DNA of 23,792 nucleotides, taken from NCBI GenBank assembly GCA_964196195.1, contig CAXMSE010000106.1, positions 1-23,792 on the forward strand, in the 5' to 3' direction. Below, piece after piece: positions 7,109-14,889 of the stretch; position 1 is the stretch's first letter, and the number at the start of each line of letters is the position of its first letter. The notes beneath the pieces were generated by a model that saw only the letters and a list, made by a program, of their open reading frames with translations, searched no databases and was not told where the DNA came from. The stretch comes from OFTM10 sp964196195. GTDB taxonomy: Bacteria > Actinomycetota > Acidimicrobiia > Acidimicrobiales > Aldehydirespiratoraceae. A program made the position numbers and the translations under genes.

Positions 7109-8959
7109 TCAGATCCCCGCCCGCTGGTGTTTCTGTTCCGCCTCGTACTCGCCGCGAGCCGCGATTACTTCGTCGCGCTCGCTGACCTCGGGCACGCCGA
7201 CTTCCCACCAGGTGCCGCCTCCGACCCATTCGTACTGGGCGACGTCGATCACGATCACATAGGTGCGGTCGGCCGCCTTGGCCCGGGCATAGGCGGCGGG
7301 CAGGTCGTCGAGAGACTCGACCTTCTCGGCGATCGCTCCGAGTGCCTCGGCGTGCTTCACGAAGTCGACCCTGTGGAGCTCGCCGTGGCGGGTGGTGCGG
7401 AGCAGGTTGTTGAACTCGGCGCCGCCCTGTGCGGTTTGAAGACGGTTGATCACCGCGAAGCCCGCGTTGTCGCAGACCATGTAGATGACCTTGTGGTCGG
7501 TCATGACGCTCGCGTAGATGTCGCTGTTCATCATGAGGTAGGAGCCGTCGCCGACCCACGCGACGACATCGGTGTCGGGCCGGGCCATCTTGGCCCCGAG
7601 CCCGCCCGAGATCTCATAGCCCATGCAGGAGTAGCCGAACTCACCATCGAAGGTGCCGACCTTCTTGCTTCGCCAACCGGCGAGCAGCTCTCCGGGTAAT
7701 CCGCCGGCGGCCGAGAGCTGGTAGTCGTCGTCGTCGCACATCTCGTTGAAACGCTGGATGAGCTGGGCGTAGGACGGCACTCCCTCGGCGGATTTGTCCT
7801 GCTCTTTGAAGGTGTCGAGGTGATCGTTCCAGGCTCGCATCTGCTCCTGGGCGAAATCGAGCCACTCGTCGGGTGCGGTGTAGCCACCGATCGACTCATC
7901 GAGTTGTTGAAGGCTGAGTAGGGCGTCGCCGATCACTGATGTGGCGTGCTGCTTGGTGGCGTCCCAACGGGCCGCGTTCAGAGAAATGAAACGGGCGTCC
8001 GGATTCTTGAACAGGGCCCACGATCCGGTGGTGAAGTCCTGGAGTCGGGTGCCGACGGCCAGGATCACGTCGGCATCCTCGGCGACGAGGTTGGCTGAGG
8101 TGACGCCACTCACCCCGATGGCGCCGGTCTGACACGGGTGGGAGTGCTCCAGGACCGACTTGCCGGCCATGGTCTCCACCACCGGGATGCCGCGACGTTC
8201 GGCGAACTCGGCGAGCATTGTTTCGGCGCCTGAGTAGAAGACGCCGCCCCCGGCGATGATGAGCGGCTTGCGGGCCTTGGCCAGGACGGCCGCTGCGGCC
8301 TCGATGTCGCGCTCATCGGGGCCCGGTCGGCGGATGTAGTGCACGCGGGGAGCGAAGAAGTCGGTCGGATAGTCGAATGTCTCGGCCTGCACGTCCTGGG
8401 GGAGGGCGAAGAACGCCGGGCCACAGTCGGCCGGATCGAGCATGACTGCCAGGGCCTGGGGCAGAGACCGGATGATCTGTTGGGGCTTGGTGATCCGATC
8501 CCAGTAGCGGCTGACGGGCTTGAATGTGTCGGCGGCGGTGACGGTGGGGTCGTCGAAGCGTTCGATCTGCTGGAGGACGGGGTCGACCAGTCGGTGCTGA
8601 AAAGTGTCGCCGGCGAACAACAGCACGGGGAGACGGTTGGCGTGGGCGACCCCGGCTGCGGTGACCATGTTGGTGCTTCCCGGCCCGATCGAGGAGGTGG
8701 CCACCATGATCTGGCGACGTCGCTTCGCTTTGGCATAGGCGACCGCGGACAACGCCATGCCCTGCTCGTTGTGGCCCCGCCAAGTCGGGAACTCATCTTG
8801 AACGCGTTCCAGCGCCTCGGCCAGACAGGTCACGTTTCCGTGGCCGAAAATGCCGAACGCGCCGGCGAACAGAGGCACCTCAGCGCCATCGATCACGGTC
8901 TTCTGGTTGACGAGCCAACGAACAATGGCCTGGCCGGTTGTCAGGCGAATGGTGTTCAC
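7109..8959 (-). CDS. iolD: 3D-(3,5/4)-trihydroxycyclohexane-1,2-dione hydrolase (IolD)
   Basis: The 616-residue thiamine-diphosphate enzyme of the acetolactate-synthase fold fits IolD, which opens the cyclohexanedione ring in myo-inositol breakdown to give 5-deoxyglucuronate. Support: FAGAFGIFGHGNV and RGHNEQGMA near the N terminus (Glu65 is the cofactor-activating glutamate), the ThDP motif GDG (470-472) to Asn498 (CDNAGF), and EYEWVGGGTWWEVGVPEV-like IolD sequence at the C terminus. Length fits the family (about 620-640). GTG 8959 is chosen because AGGAGG (8965-8970) lies 5 nt upstream; an ATG at 9019 lacks this and falls among the regulatory sites. It is followed by the SDR gene and is divergent from iolE. 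Confidence 0.93.
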   Translation of the reverse strand: MNTIRLTTGQAIVRWLVNQKTVIDGAEVPLFAGAFGIFGHGNVTCLAEALERVQDEFPTWRGHNEQGMALSAVAYAKAKRRRQIMVATSSIGPGSTNMVTAAGVAHANRLPVLLFAGDTFQHRLVDPVLQQIERFDDPTVTAADTFKPVSRYWDRITKPQQIIRSLPQALAVMLDPADCGPAFFALPQDVQAETFDYPTDFFAPRVHYIRRPGPDERDIEAAAAVLAKARKPLIIAGGGVFYSGAETMLAEFAERRGIPVVETMAGKSVLEHSHPCQTGAIGVSGVTSANLVAEDADVILAVGTRLQDFTTGSWALFKNPDARFISLNAARWDATKQHATSVIGDALLSLQQLDESIGGYTAPDEWLDFAQEQMRAWNDHLDTFKEQDKSAEGVPSYAQLIQRFNEMCDDDDYQLSAAGGLPGELLAGWRSKKVGTFDGEFGYSCMGYEISGGLGAKMARPDTDVVAWVGDGSYLMMNSDIYASVMTDHKVIYMVCDNAGFAVINRLQTAQGGAEFNNLLRTTRHGELHRVDFVKHAEALGAIAEKVESLDDLPAAYARAKAADRTYVIVIDVAQYEWVGGGTWWEVGVPEVSERDEVIAARGEYEAEQKHQRAGI

Positions 8960-8971
8960 AGCTTCCTCCTG

Positions 8972-8987
8972 GTCTACTCGCGTAGAT
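8972..8987. promoter_or_regulatory. LacI-type operator, site B (iolD side)
   Basis: GTCTACTCGCGTAGAT shares the TCTAC-N4-GTAGA arms and central CG of sites A and C. It lies 12 nt upstream of the iolD GTG, next to its Shine-Dalgarno sequence. A possible minus-strand promoter (TTGTCG 9014-9019, then GATCAA 8991-8996) would start transcription inside the site; this promoter is weak by eye. The centre of B is exactly 100 bp from the centre of C. Confidence 0.65.
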
Positions 8988-9059
8988 CGTTTGATCCACG
9001 CAGCCCCCGCGGGCGACAATAGCCCAGACCGAGCACGCGAACCTAGGGTGTGTCGGGGC

Positions 9060-9088
9060 TTGTCCAGCGAGATCTACACGCGTAGACT
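9060..9088 (+). promoter_or_regulatory. Predicted iolE promoter, overlapped by operator C
   Basis: TTGTCC (9060-9065), a 17-bp spacer and TAGACT (9083-9088). The spacing matches the promoter at 4073-4101, and the -10 again coincides with the right arm of the operator. The predicted start is about 18 nt before the iolE ATG, leaving room for GGGAGGG (9103-9109). Confidence 0.55.
9072..9087. promoter_or_regulatory. LacI-type operator, site C (iolE side)
   Basis: ATCTACACGCGTAGAC: arms TCTAC and GTAGA with central CG, differing from the reverse complement of site A only at the last base. It sits between -35 and -10 of the predicted iolE promoter, a position suited to repression. Confidence 0.75.
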
Positions 9089-9112
9089 AAGGCATCGAAT
9101 CCGGGAGGGTCA

Positions 9113-10003
9113 ATGAGTGATCTGCTGCAACGTATAGCGGGAGGACCAATCACCTGGGGGGTCGACGGGTCGCCGGGCTGGGGCCATCTGATGGAGCCCG
9201 ACCGGGTGCTCTCAGAGATGAAGTCGGCGGGCCTGAGTGCCACCGAGCTCGGCCCCGACGGGTTCCTGCCCACCGACCCCGATGAGTTGGTCGACTATGT
9301 GAAGGGCTACGACCTGAAGGTCATCGGCGCCTTCGTCCCTGCCGTGCTCTACCGCGATCAGGATTTCGAGAACCAGCTCGCCTATGTCGAACGCGCCAAC
9401 ACCCAGCTCGAAAAGACTGGGTCGGAGTTCATGGTGCTCGGCCCCGACTCCCACCACGCGGGCTACGACACCGAGGTCGAGATGTCCGAAGACGAATGGA
9501 AGGTATTCCTCGCCAACCTCGCCAGGGTCATGAACAGTGCCGGCGAGCACGGGCTCACCACCGCCATCCACCCCCACTGGGGCATGGCGATCGCCCAGCA
9601 GAACCACATCGAGAGAGTGCTCGAGTCCTGTGGGGTCGGCCTTTGCCTCGACACCGGTCACCTCCACCTCAGCGGCTCCGACCCGGTCGACATCGCCAAA
9701 TTGGCCGGTGATCGGGTCAACCACGTGCACCTCAAGGATGTCGACGATGCCATGGCCGAGCGAGTTCGGGCCGGCGAGCTTCCGTTTCGTCAGGCCGTCA
9801 TCGACGGCATGTTCAAACCACTCGGATTCGGAGGCGTCGACATCAGCGGTGTGATCGCTCATCTCGAGGCAAACGGATATCGCGGCTGGTATGTGCTCGA
9901 GCAGGACTGCGCTCTGGCCGAGGACCCCGCTCCGGGCGAAGGCCCGCTATCCGACGCGGAGGCGAGCGTGGACTACCTCGAGAAGCTCGCAGCCCGGCTC
10001 TAG
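9113..10003 (+). CDS. iolE: Inosose dehydratase-like TIM-barrel protein (IolE)
   Basis: The 296-residue protein is an AP-endonuclease-2/xylose-isomerase-like TIM barrel. ITWGVDGSPGWG near the start, ATELGPDGFLP (43-53), AIHPHWG (151-157), CLDTGHLHLSG with Asp180, NHVHLKDV with His204/His206, and WYVLEQD with Glu263 are what one expects of IolE and its metal ligands. IolE dehydrates 2-keto-myo-inositol to the cyclohexane-1,2-dione that IolD hydrolyses. ATG 9113 has a good GGGAGGG ribosome-binding site. It faces iolD across a 153-bp control region with two operators, and converges on the SMP-30 gene with a 2-nt gap. A related isomerase or epimerase function cannot be excluded. Confidence 0.85.
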   Translation: MSDLLQRIAGGPITWGVDGSPGWGHLMEPDRVLSEMKSAGLSATELGPDGFLPTDPDELVDYVKGYDLKVIGAFVPAVLYRDQDFENQLAYVERANTQLEKTGSEFMVLGPDSHHAGYDTEVEMSEDEWKVFLANLARVMNSAGEHGLTTAIHPHWGMAIAQQNHIERVLESCGVGLCLDTGHLHLSGSDPVDIAKLAGDRVNHVHLKDVDDAMAERVRAGELPFRQAVIDGMFKPLGFGGVDISGVIAHLEANGYRGWYVLEQDCALAEDPAPGEGPLSDAEASVDYLEKLAARL

Positions 10004-10005
10004 AA

Positions 10006-10887
10006 CTAGCCGCCGAAGATCGGCTCTGGGATCCCGCTCACTCCTGGGGTGAGGGCGAGAAGAGCGCCGGCCAGGGGCTCATCGGCGGCCGCGGGCGCTG
10101 AGCCTCCGGAACTGATCGACGTCACGTAGAGGGTATCCAGCTCGCGGCCCCCGAAGGCCGGCATCGAGGGCTTCTCCACCGGGAGTTCGAGGATTTGATC
10201 GATGCGACCATCGGGAGTCGACCTCAACACCGCCCACCCGTAGACGCATGCGACCCATAGGCATCCGGCCTCGTCGACGCACGCGCCATCGGGCTTGCCG
10301 GGAAGATCGGCGAAGTCGAGATGGACCCGCTCGTTGGACCGGTGGCCGATTCCGACGTCGTAGTCGTAGGCCCACACCAGTTCCTTGGTGGTGTCGGCCC
10401 AGTACATTGTTTTGCCGTCGGGGCTGAAGGCCAGGCTGTTGCTGGTGCCTACCCCTTCCTGCTGCACCGTGGCACGGTAATTCACGTCGACCCGGTGCAA
10501 TTGCCCCGCCCCCACACCGCTAATCGGATCATCCATGGAGCCGACCCAGAACCTGCCGCCGGGATCGCACCTTCCGTCGTTGAGTCGGGTGCCGCGGCCA
10601 GGCTCCTCGAGACGGGTACGCCCCGTCGTCTCGCCGGTCGACCACTCGAGGTCGACGAGTCGATGTTCGAGGGCCACGAGCAGGCGATCGGGGTCGATTG
10701 TCAACGCGATCGAGCCCGGTCGGCCCTCCAACACGCGGCTGGTGTTGTCGCCGCTGGCCGGGTCGTAGCGGTGTACCGAGCGCCCATCGATGTCGATCCA
10801 GTACAAGCAGGAATCTCGTCCGCTCCACAGCGGACACTCGCCGAGCTTCGCGCGAATCGGGAGGACCACCTCGGGGGCACCGCTCAT
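10006..10887 (-). CDS. SMP-30/gluconolactonase/LRE family lactonase
   Basis: The 293-residue six-bladed beta-propeller carries the family's metal ligands: Glu17 (LGECPLW), Asn103 (RLNDGR), Asn150 (TSNSLAFSPDG) and Asp200 (KPDGACVD, the catalytic position). Such enzymes hydrolyse sugar-acid lactones made by sugar dehydrogenases. It overlaps the LacI-type gene by 4 bp (ATGA), so regulator and lactonase are one operon. A lactonase beside IolD/IolE and several dehydrogenases suggests that the substrate may be oxidised as a sugar or lactone as well as a cyclitol. The exact lactone is unknown. Confidence 0.9.
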   Translation of the reverse strand: MSGAPEVVLPIRAKLGECPLWSGRDSCLYWIDIDGRSVHRYDPASGDNTSRVLEGRPGSIALTIDPDRLLVALEHRLVDLEWSTGETTGRTRLEEPGRGTRLNDGRCDPGGRFWVGSMDDPISGVGAGQLHRVDVNYRATVQQEGVGTSNSLAFSPDGKTMYWADTTKELVWAYDYDVGIGHRSNERVHLDFADLPGKPDGACVDEAGCLWVACVYGWAVLRSTPDGRIDQILELPVEKPSMPAFGGRELDTLYVTSISSGGSAPAAADEPLAGALLALTPGVSGIPEPIFGG

Positions 10888-11939
10888 GATGGCGGCCTTG
10901 AGGTTGAGCCGCGGATGATCAGCTCCGGAGGCAGCAGGGTGGTGAGCATTTCGGGCGTCGTACCTTGCATCAGATCGAGCAGCTTTCTGGCCGCGACACG
11001 GCCGAGTTCGCGCTTGGGGAAGGGCAATGTGGTGAGAGGAGGATCCAGATAGCGGCCGGCCTCGACATCATCGACTCCAACCACGCTCAGGTCGTCGGGG
11101 ACCTCCCACCCGCGGCGACGAGCCTCGTGAATCACCGCGATGGCCATGAGGTCGTTGTGGGCGAATACCGCGGTCGGCCGAGACTGCGCGTCGAGCAGTC
11201 TTCTCGCCGCGTCGATGCCTCCGGCGACGATGCCGCCGTCCACGCTTGCCGGCGCGTCGACCACCAGGTCTGGGTCGAGCGCAACGCCGGCAGCGCTCAA
11301 CGCATTCTCGTAGCCGGTGAGTCGCTTCCAGCTGTCGAGGCTGGTGCGGTGTTCGCGGAGAAAGCCGATGCGAGTGTGGCCTAGTGAGAGCAGGTGATCG
11401 GTAACCATGCGGCCCGTGGCTTCAGCATCGACGACTACACACGGAACCGTGGCGACTTCCTGTTCGACCACCACGACCGCGACGCCTCCTCGCTGCAGGA
11501 TCGCGACCGCGGCCTCGGTGTCGGCGGTGGGGACCAGCACGACGCCGTCGACCCGCTTGGCGACGAGCATCTCCGCGTATTTCAGCTCCTGATCGGCCAA
11601 GTCCTCCACGTCGCACACCAGCAGCAGGTAGGACGCCTCTCTCAACACATCGGTGACGCCCATCGTGACCTCGGCCCAGACGGGGTTGGCGAGTGTCGGG
11701 GTGATCAAGCCCACCGAGCGGGTGCTCTGCCCAGCCAGGCTTCGCGCGATTTCGTTCGGGAGGTAGTCCAGTTCGTCGACGGCATCCAGGACACGTCTTC
11801 GGGTCTCATCAGCCACCGGCCGGGGTCCTTCATTGAGGACATAAGAGACGACGGCTGAGGAAACACCGGCACGCGCCGCCACGTCGTCGCGGGTGGGTCG
11901 TCGCCCGTTCGGCTTCGCGTCGCGCTTGTGGCTCGCCAC
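10884..11939 (-). CDS. LacI-family transcriptional regulator
   Basis: The 351-residue protein has a LacI helix-turn-helix at 16-36 (TRDDVAARAGVSSAVVSYVLN), a hinge helix LDYLPNEIARSLAG (57-70), and a periplasmic-binding-protein-like effector domain ending in FPKRELGRVAARKLLDL and LLPPELIIRGST. The GTG at 11939 is chosen because GGAG lies 5 nt upstream; a GTG at 11972 is possible. It should sense a cyclitol or sugar derivative and repress transcription. Three LacI-type palindromes in the neighbouring catabolic promoters are its likely targets. No full copy of that palindrome precedes its own gene, so autoregulation is not supported. Confidence 0.93.
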   Translation of the reverse strand: MASHKRDAKPNGRRPTRDDVAARAGVSSAVVSYVLNEGPRPVADETRRRVLDAVDELDYLPNEIARSLAGQSTRSVGLITPTLANPVWAEVTMGVTDVLREASYLLLVCDVEDLADQELKYAEMLVAKRVDGVVLVPTADTEAAVAILQRGGVAVVVVEQEVATVPCVVVDAEATGRMVTDHLLSLGHTRIGFLREHRTSLDSWKRLTGYENALSAAGVALDPDLVVDAPASVDGGIVAGGIDAARRLLDAQSRPTAVFAHNDLMAIAVIHEARRRGWEVPDDLSVVGVDDVEAGRYLDPPLTTLPFPKRELGRVAARKLLDLMQGTTPEMLTTLLPPELIIRGSTSRPPS

Positions 11940-11998
11940 CCGTACTCCGATCCCGGCTCGCTTCCCAGACACTGTATGGCGCACCGCGGCAGTCGCCG

Positions 11999-12016
11999 TA
12001 GACGCCCGCGGGTCTA
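11999..12016. repeat. Inverted repeat at the threonine aldolase/lacI boundary
   Basis: TAGACGCCCGCGGGTCTA: 5-bp outer arms (TAGAC/GTCTA) around a core containing the perfect palindrome CCCGCGGG, overlapping the threonine aldolase stop codon and 60 bp upstream of the LacI-type start. It does not match the TCTAC-N4-GTAGA operator. It may be a weak hairpin terminator or chance in high-GC sequence. Confidence 0.3.
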
Positions 12017-13027
12017 GGTGGTGAGGGCCTTGGTGAACGCACCGATCGCAGTTTCGATGTCGTCGTCGGTGACGTCGAGGTGGCAGACGAGTCGGCACGT
12101 GGCCGGATGGCCCCCACCGATCAAGGACTCCACACCCTGCTCCAAGAGCTGGGCCTGAAGGGCGGGTCCATCGGCATCGATCTCGATGAACACCATGTTG
12201 GTGTCCTGGCTCACAATGCTCACCGCGGGGATCTCGTCCAGACCCCGCGCGAGGCGAGCGGCTCGGTCGTGATCTTCGGCGAGGCGGTGGATGTGATGGT
12301 CGAGGGCGTGGAGACCAGCCGCGGCGAGGACGCCGGACTGCCGCATGCCGCCCCCCAGCATCTTGCGCCAGCGTCGAGCGCGTCCGATGAGATCGGCGGG
12401 CCCGGAAAGCACCGATCCGGCCGGCGCGCCCAGCCCTTTCGACAGACACATCGAGACGCTGTCGAACGCCGCGGTGAGTTCGGCACCGTCGACTCCGAGG
12501 GAAACAGCCGCGTTCCACATGCGGGCGCCATCGAGATGGACGGATAGCCCGTGCTTGCGGCCCACCGAGACGGCTTCATCCATACGATCGACCGACTGGA
12601 CCTTGCCATCCATGGCGTTTTCGAGACAGAGCAGGCGGCTGATCGGGAAATGGTTGTCGTCGGGCTTCACCCCCATCTCGATGGCGACCGGGTCGGGCAG
12701 GCCATCGGCCATCATCGGAACGGTCTGGGGCTGAACGCTGCCGAACACCGCGCCGCCCCCGGCCTCATGGCCGTAGATGTGGGACAGGTCGCCGGCGATG
12801 TATTCCTCGCCTCGTTGGCAGTGCGAGAGAAGCGCGCAGAGGTTCGACTGGGTGCCGCTGGTGACGAAGATCGCGGCCTCCTTGCCCAGCCGTTCGGCCA
12901 CCACGGCCTCGAGTCGGTTCACGGTGGGGTCGCTTGCAAAGACGTCGTCGCCAACCTCCGCTTCGAACATCGCCTTCTTCATGGCGGCAGTTGGGCGGGT
13001 GACGGTGTCGGAGCGGAGATCAATCAC
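12014..13027 (-). CDS. ltaE: Low-specificity L-threonine aldolase
   Basis: The 337-residue PLP enzyme of fold type I cleaves L-threonine or L-allo-threonine to glycine and acetaldehyde. It begins IDLRSDTVTRPT, the family hallmark, followed by VGDDVFASDPTVNRLE, TSGTQSN (56-62), HLDGAR (Asp166, Arg169) and the PLP lysine Lys197 (CLSKGLGAPAGS). Length is usual for bacterial enzymes. The start codon is GTG with no Shine-Dalgarno sequence; TAACCT ends 6 nt upstream, suggesting a leaderless mRNA and its own promoter. It lies on the same strand as the aminotransferase upstream but is separated from it by 95 bp. Confidence 0.93.
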   Translation of the reverse strand: MIDLRSDTVTRPTAAMKKAMFEAEVGDDVFASDPTVNRLEAVVAERLGKEAAIFVTSGTQSNLCALLSHCQRGEEYIAGDLSHIYGHEAGGGAVFGSVQPQTVPMMADGLPDPVAIEMGVKPDDNHFPISRLLCLENAMDGKVQSVDRMDEAVSVGRKHGLSVHLDGARMWNAAVSLGVDGAELTAAFDSVSMCLSKGLGAPAGSVLSGPADLIGRARRWRKMLGGGMRQSGVLAAAGLHALDHHIHRLAEDHDRAARLARGLDEIPAVSIVSQDTNMVFIEIDADGPALQAQLLEQGVESLIGGGHPATCRLVCHLDVTDDDIETAIGAFTKALTT

Positions 13028-13122
13028 GTTGACAGGTTAGGTTCTCGCCATGGCAAGCGGTACTGGGGGCCACCAATCGCCTGCCTCTGCACCGACAGCC
13101 TCTTCGACGTGACCTGAGGCGA

Positions 13123-14313
13123 TCAGCCGGTTTTGAGGGCAGCTCCGATGTGGGCGGCAGCAGCGGCGACGCCGGAGTGCGGCGTGGGCACTTGCATCGC
13201 GGCCAGAGCCGACTCGATGGTTCCGATCGTGCCGAGGATCATCGGTGGGTTGAGATGGCCCATGTGTCCGATTCGGAAGGCGCGGCCTGTGAACTCACCG
13301 ATTCCTCGGCCCAGCGTGAGCCCGGCCTGTTCGAGACAGATCTCGGTGAGGCAATCGGCATCGACTTCGTTGGTGAGGATCGTTGTGACCGCCTGGGAAC
13401 GGGCCGATTCATCTCTTACGTAGAACTCGAGGCCGCCGAGACTCGACCAGGCCGCCACCGCGGCGCGAACCGCGCCGGCGAGCACAGCGTGGCGGTGGTG
13501 GACATTGGCGAGGCCTTCTTCTTCCATGATGTCGAGGGCCTCGCGCAGCGCAACAATATGGCTCACCGGTGGTGTGCCGTTGAACCGCACGTAATGCGGA
13601 GCATCGAGCAGGCGGGTCGACCAGTCCCAATGGCTGGTGCGCAAGCGCGCGGTTTTGTGGGCGGCGAGCGCCCGCTCTCCCGCCCACACGAACGCGATTC
13701 CGGGCGGGGTCATCATGCCCTTCTGTGATGCGCCGACGGTGAGGTCGACGCCCCAGGCATCCATCTCGAAGGGGGCACATCCGAGCGAAGCAATGCAATC
13801 GACCATGAGGAGAGCCGGATGGCCGGCGGCGTCGATTGCTCGGCGCAGGGCAACGATGTCGTTTTGAACCGAGGATGCAGTGTCGATGTGGGCCACGAGT
13901 ATGGCCACGAATTCGTGCTCGGTATCGGCCTTGAGCCGCTCTTCGAGCGCGGCCGGGTCGGTGGCGTGTCCGGGTATGGCGTGCAGCACCTCGATCTCGA
14001 CACCGAGGGGCACCGCACTCTGTCCCCAACCAACCGCGAAGATGCCCGATTCGAGCACCAACACCTTGTCGCCAGGCGACATGGTGTTGGACACCGCCAT
14101 CGACCATGCCCCGTGGCCGTTGGAAATGGTCATGTAGAGGTTGGATTCGGTGCCGGCGACAACACTCAGGTCGGCAAAGACCGAGTTGGAGACGTCGAGC
14201 AGCTCGTCGCCGTAGATGTTGGGCATGGCTCTGGCCATCGCCGCGAGCACCCGGTCGGGCATGATCGACGGACCGGGTGAGGCCACCATTGCTCTGCCGT
14301 ATTTGAGAGTCAT
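13123..14313 (-). CDS. Class V aminotransferase (serine/alanine-glyoxylate aminotransferase-like)
   Basis: The 396-residue PLP-dependent enzyme has VASPGPSIMPDRVLAAM at the N terminus, MVDCIASLGCAPFEMDAWGVDL with Asp172 contacting the PLP ring, and Lys198 in GASQKGMMTPPG as Schiff-base lysine. RIGHMGHLNPPMILGTI near the end is typical of the alanine/serine-glyoxylate and purine-catabolism aminotransferase group. It probably makes glycine from glyoxylate using serine or alanine; the donor is not certain. A good ribosome-binding site (TAGGAAG) spans the stop of the preceding methyltransferase gene, 6 nt away, so it is likely co-transcribed from valS. Confidence 0.88.
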   Translation of the reverse strand: MTLKYGRAMVASPGPSIMPDRVLAAMARAMPNIYGDELLDVSNSVFADLSVVAGTESNLYMTISNGHGAWSMAVSNTMSPGDKVLVLESGIFAVGWGQSAVPLGVEIEVLHAIPGHATDPAALEERLKADTEHEFVAILVAHIDTASSVQNDIVALRRAIDAAGHPALLMVDCIASLGCAPFEMDAWGVDLTVGASQKGMMTPPGIAFVWAGERALAAHKTARLRTSHWDWSTRLLDAPHYVRFNGTPPVSHIVALREALDIMEEEGLANVHHRHAVLAGAVRAAVAAWSSLGGLEFYVRDESARSQAVTTILTNEVDADCLTEICLEQAGLTLGRGIGEFTGRAFRIGHMGHLNPPMILGTIGTIESALAAMQVPTPHSGVAAAAAHIGAALKTG

Positions 14314-14319
14314 GGCTTC

Positions 14320-14889
14320 CTAAGGTTTGATGCGGCGGGCCACCAGATGTGCTTCGTGGCGCTTGTTGGGACGCCATTCGGCGCTGTGATGGATGATCTC
14401 CAGGTCGGGCACCAGCCGGGGGAGTTCGTCGGGATCGACCGAGAAGGGGGCGCCGGGGCGCTCGTTGCGTTCGAGATTCGTCTTGGTGGCAATGATCACG
14501 CCGAGCAGGCCCCCGGGCGCCAGAGCGGCCGCCATCGACTCGAACAGGTCGCGCTGGAGATAGTTGGCGAGGGTGATGACATCCCACGGGCCAGCGGGCA
14601 GGGGTTCGGTCTTGAGGTCGACCTCCACGGTGGATATCTGGAGCTCCTCGGCCAGGGCACGTTGCCGGGCCTGGATGAGACCGACATCGCTCACGTCGGC
14701 GACGGTGACCTCGAAGCCGCGGCGGGCGAATTCGAGACTGGTGCTTGACCCGCCGCCGGCGATGTCGAGCAGGCGACCGCTCTCGGGCAACCAGGGTTGG
14801 ATCAGGTCGAGCAGGCGTGAACCGTGGTCGGTGCCGATCTCGGATGCGGCCCACTTGTCGTTCCAACGGTTGCGGTCGGCCTCAGCCAT
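14320..14889 (-). CDS. Class I SAM-dependent methyltransferase (TehB/UbiE-like fold)
   Basis: The 189-residue protein has SAM-binding motif I at LLDIAGGGSSTS (40-51), an acidic residue after strand 2 in VTVADVS, and ALAPGGLLGVII as the post-motif strand. It starts DRNRWNDKWAASEIG, a pattern seen in small TehB-like methyltransferases. The substrate is unknown. Its ATG overlaps the valS stop by 8 bp (ATGGCTGA), indicating translational coupling with valyl-tRNA synthetase; it lies 6 nt before the aminotransferase gene. Nothing links it directly to tRNA modification apart from this position. Confidence 0.82.
   Translation of the reverse strand: MAEADRNRWNDKWAASEIGTDHGSRLLDLIQPWLPESGRLLDIAGGGSSTSLEFARRGFEVTVADVSDVGLIQARQRALAEELQISTVEVDLKTEPLPAGPWDVITLANYLQRDLFESMAAALAPGGLLGVIIATKTNLERNERPGAPFSVDPDELPRLVPDLEIIHHSAEWRPNKRHEAHLVARRIKP

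Noticed and set aside
13028..13122. Terminator or small RNA between the aminotransferase and threonine aldolase
   Set aside because: Only 7-bp arms (ATCGCCT/AGGCGAT) with a loop of more than 30 nt; no convincing structure or gene.
13409..14866. A 485-codon minus-strand open frame overlapping the aminotransferase and SAM methyltransferase
   Set aside because: The translation is Arg/Pro/His-rich and without motifs, while the two overlapping genes in other frames have clear catalytic residues.
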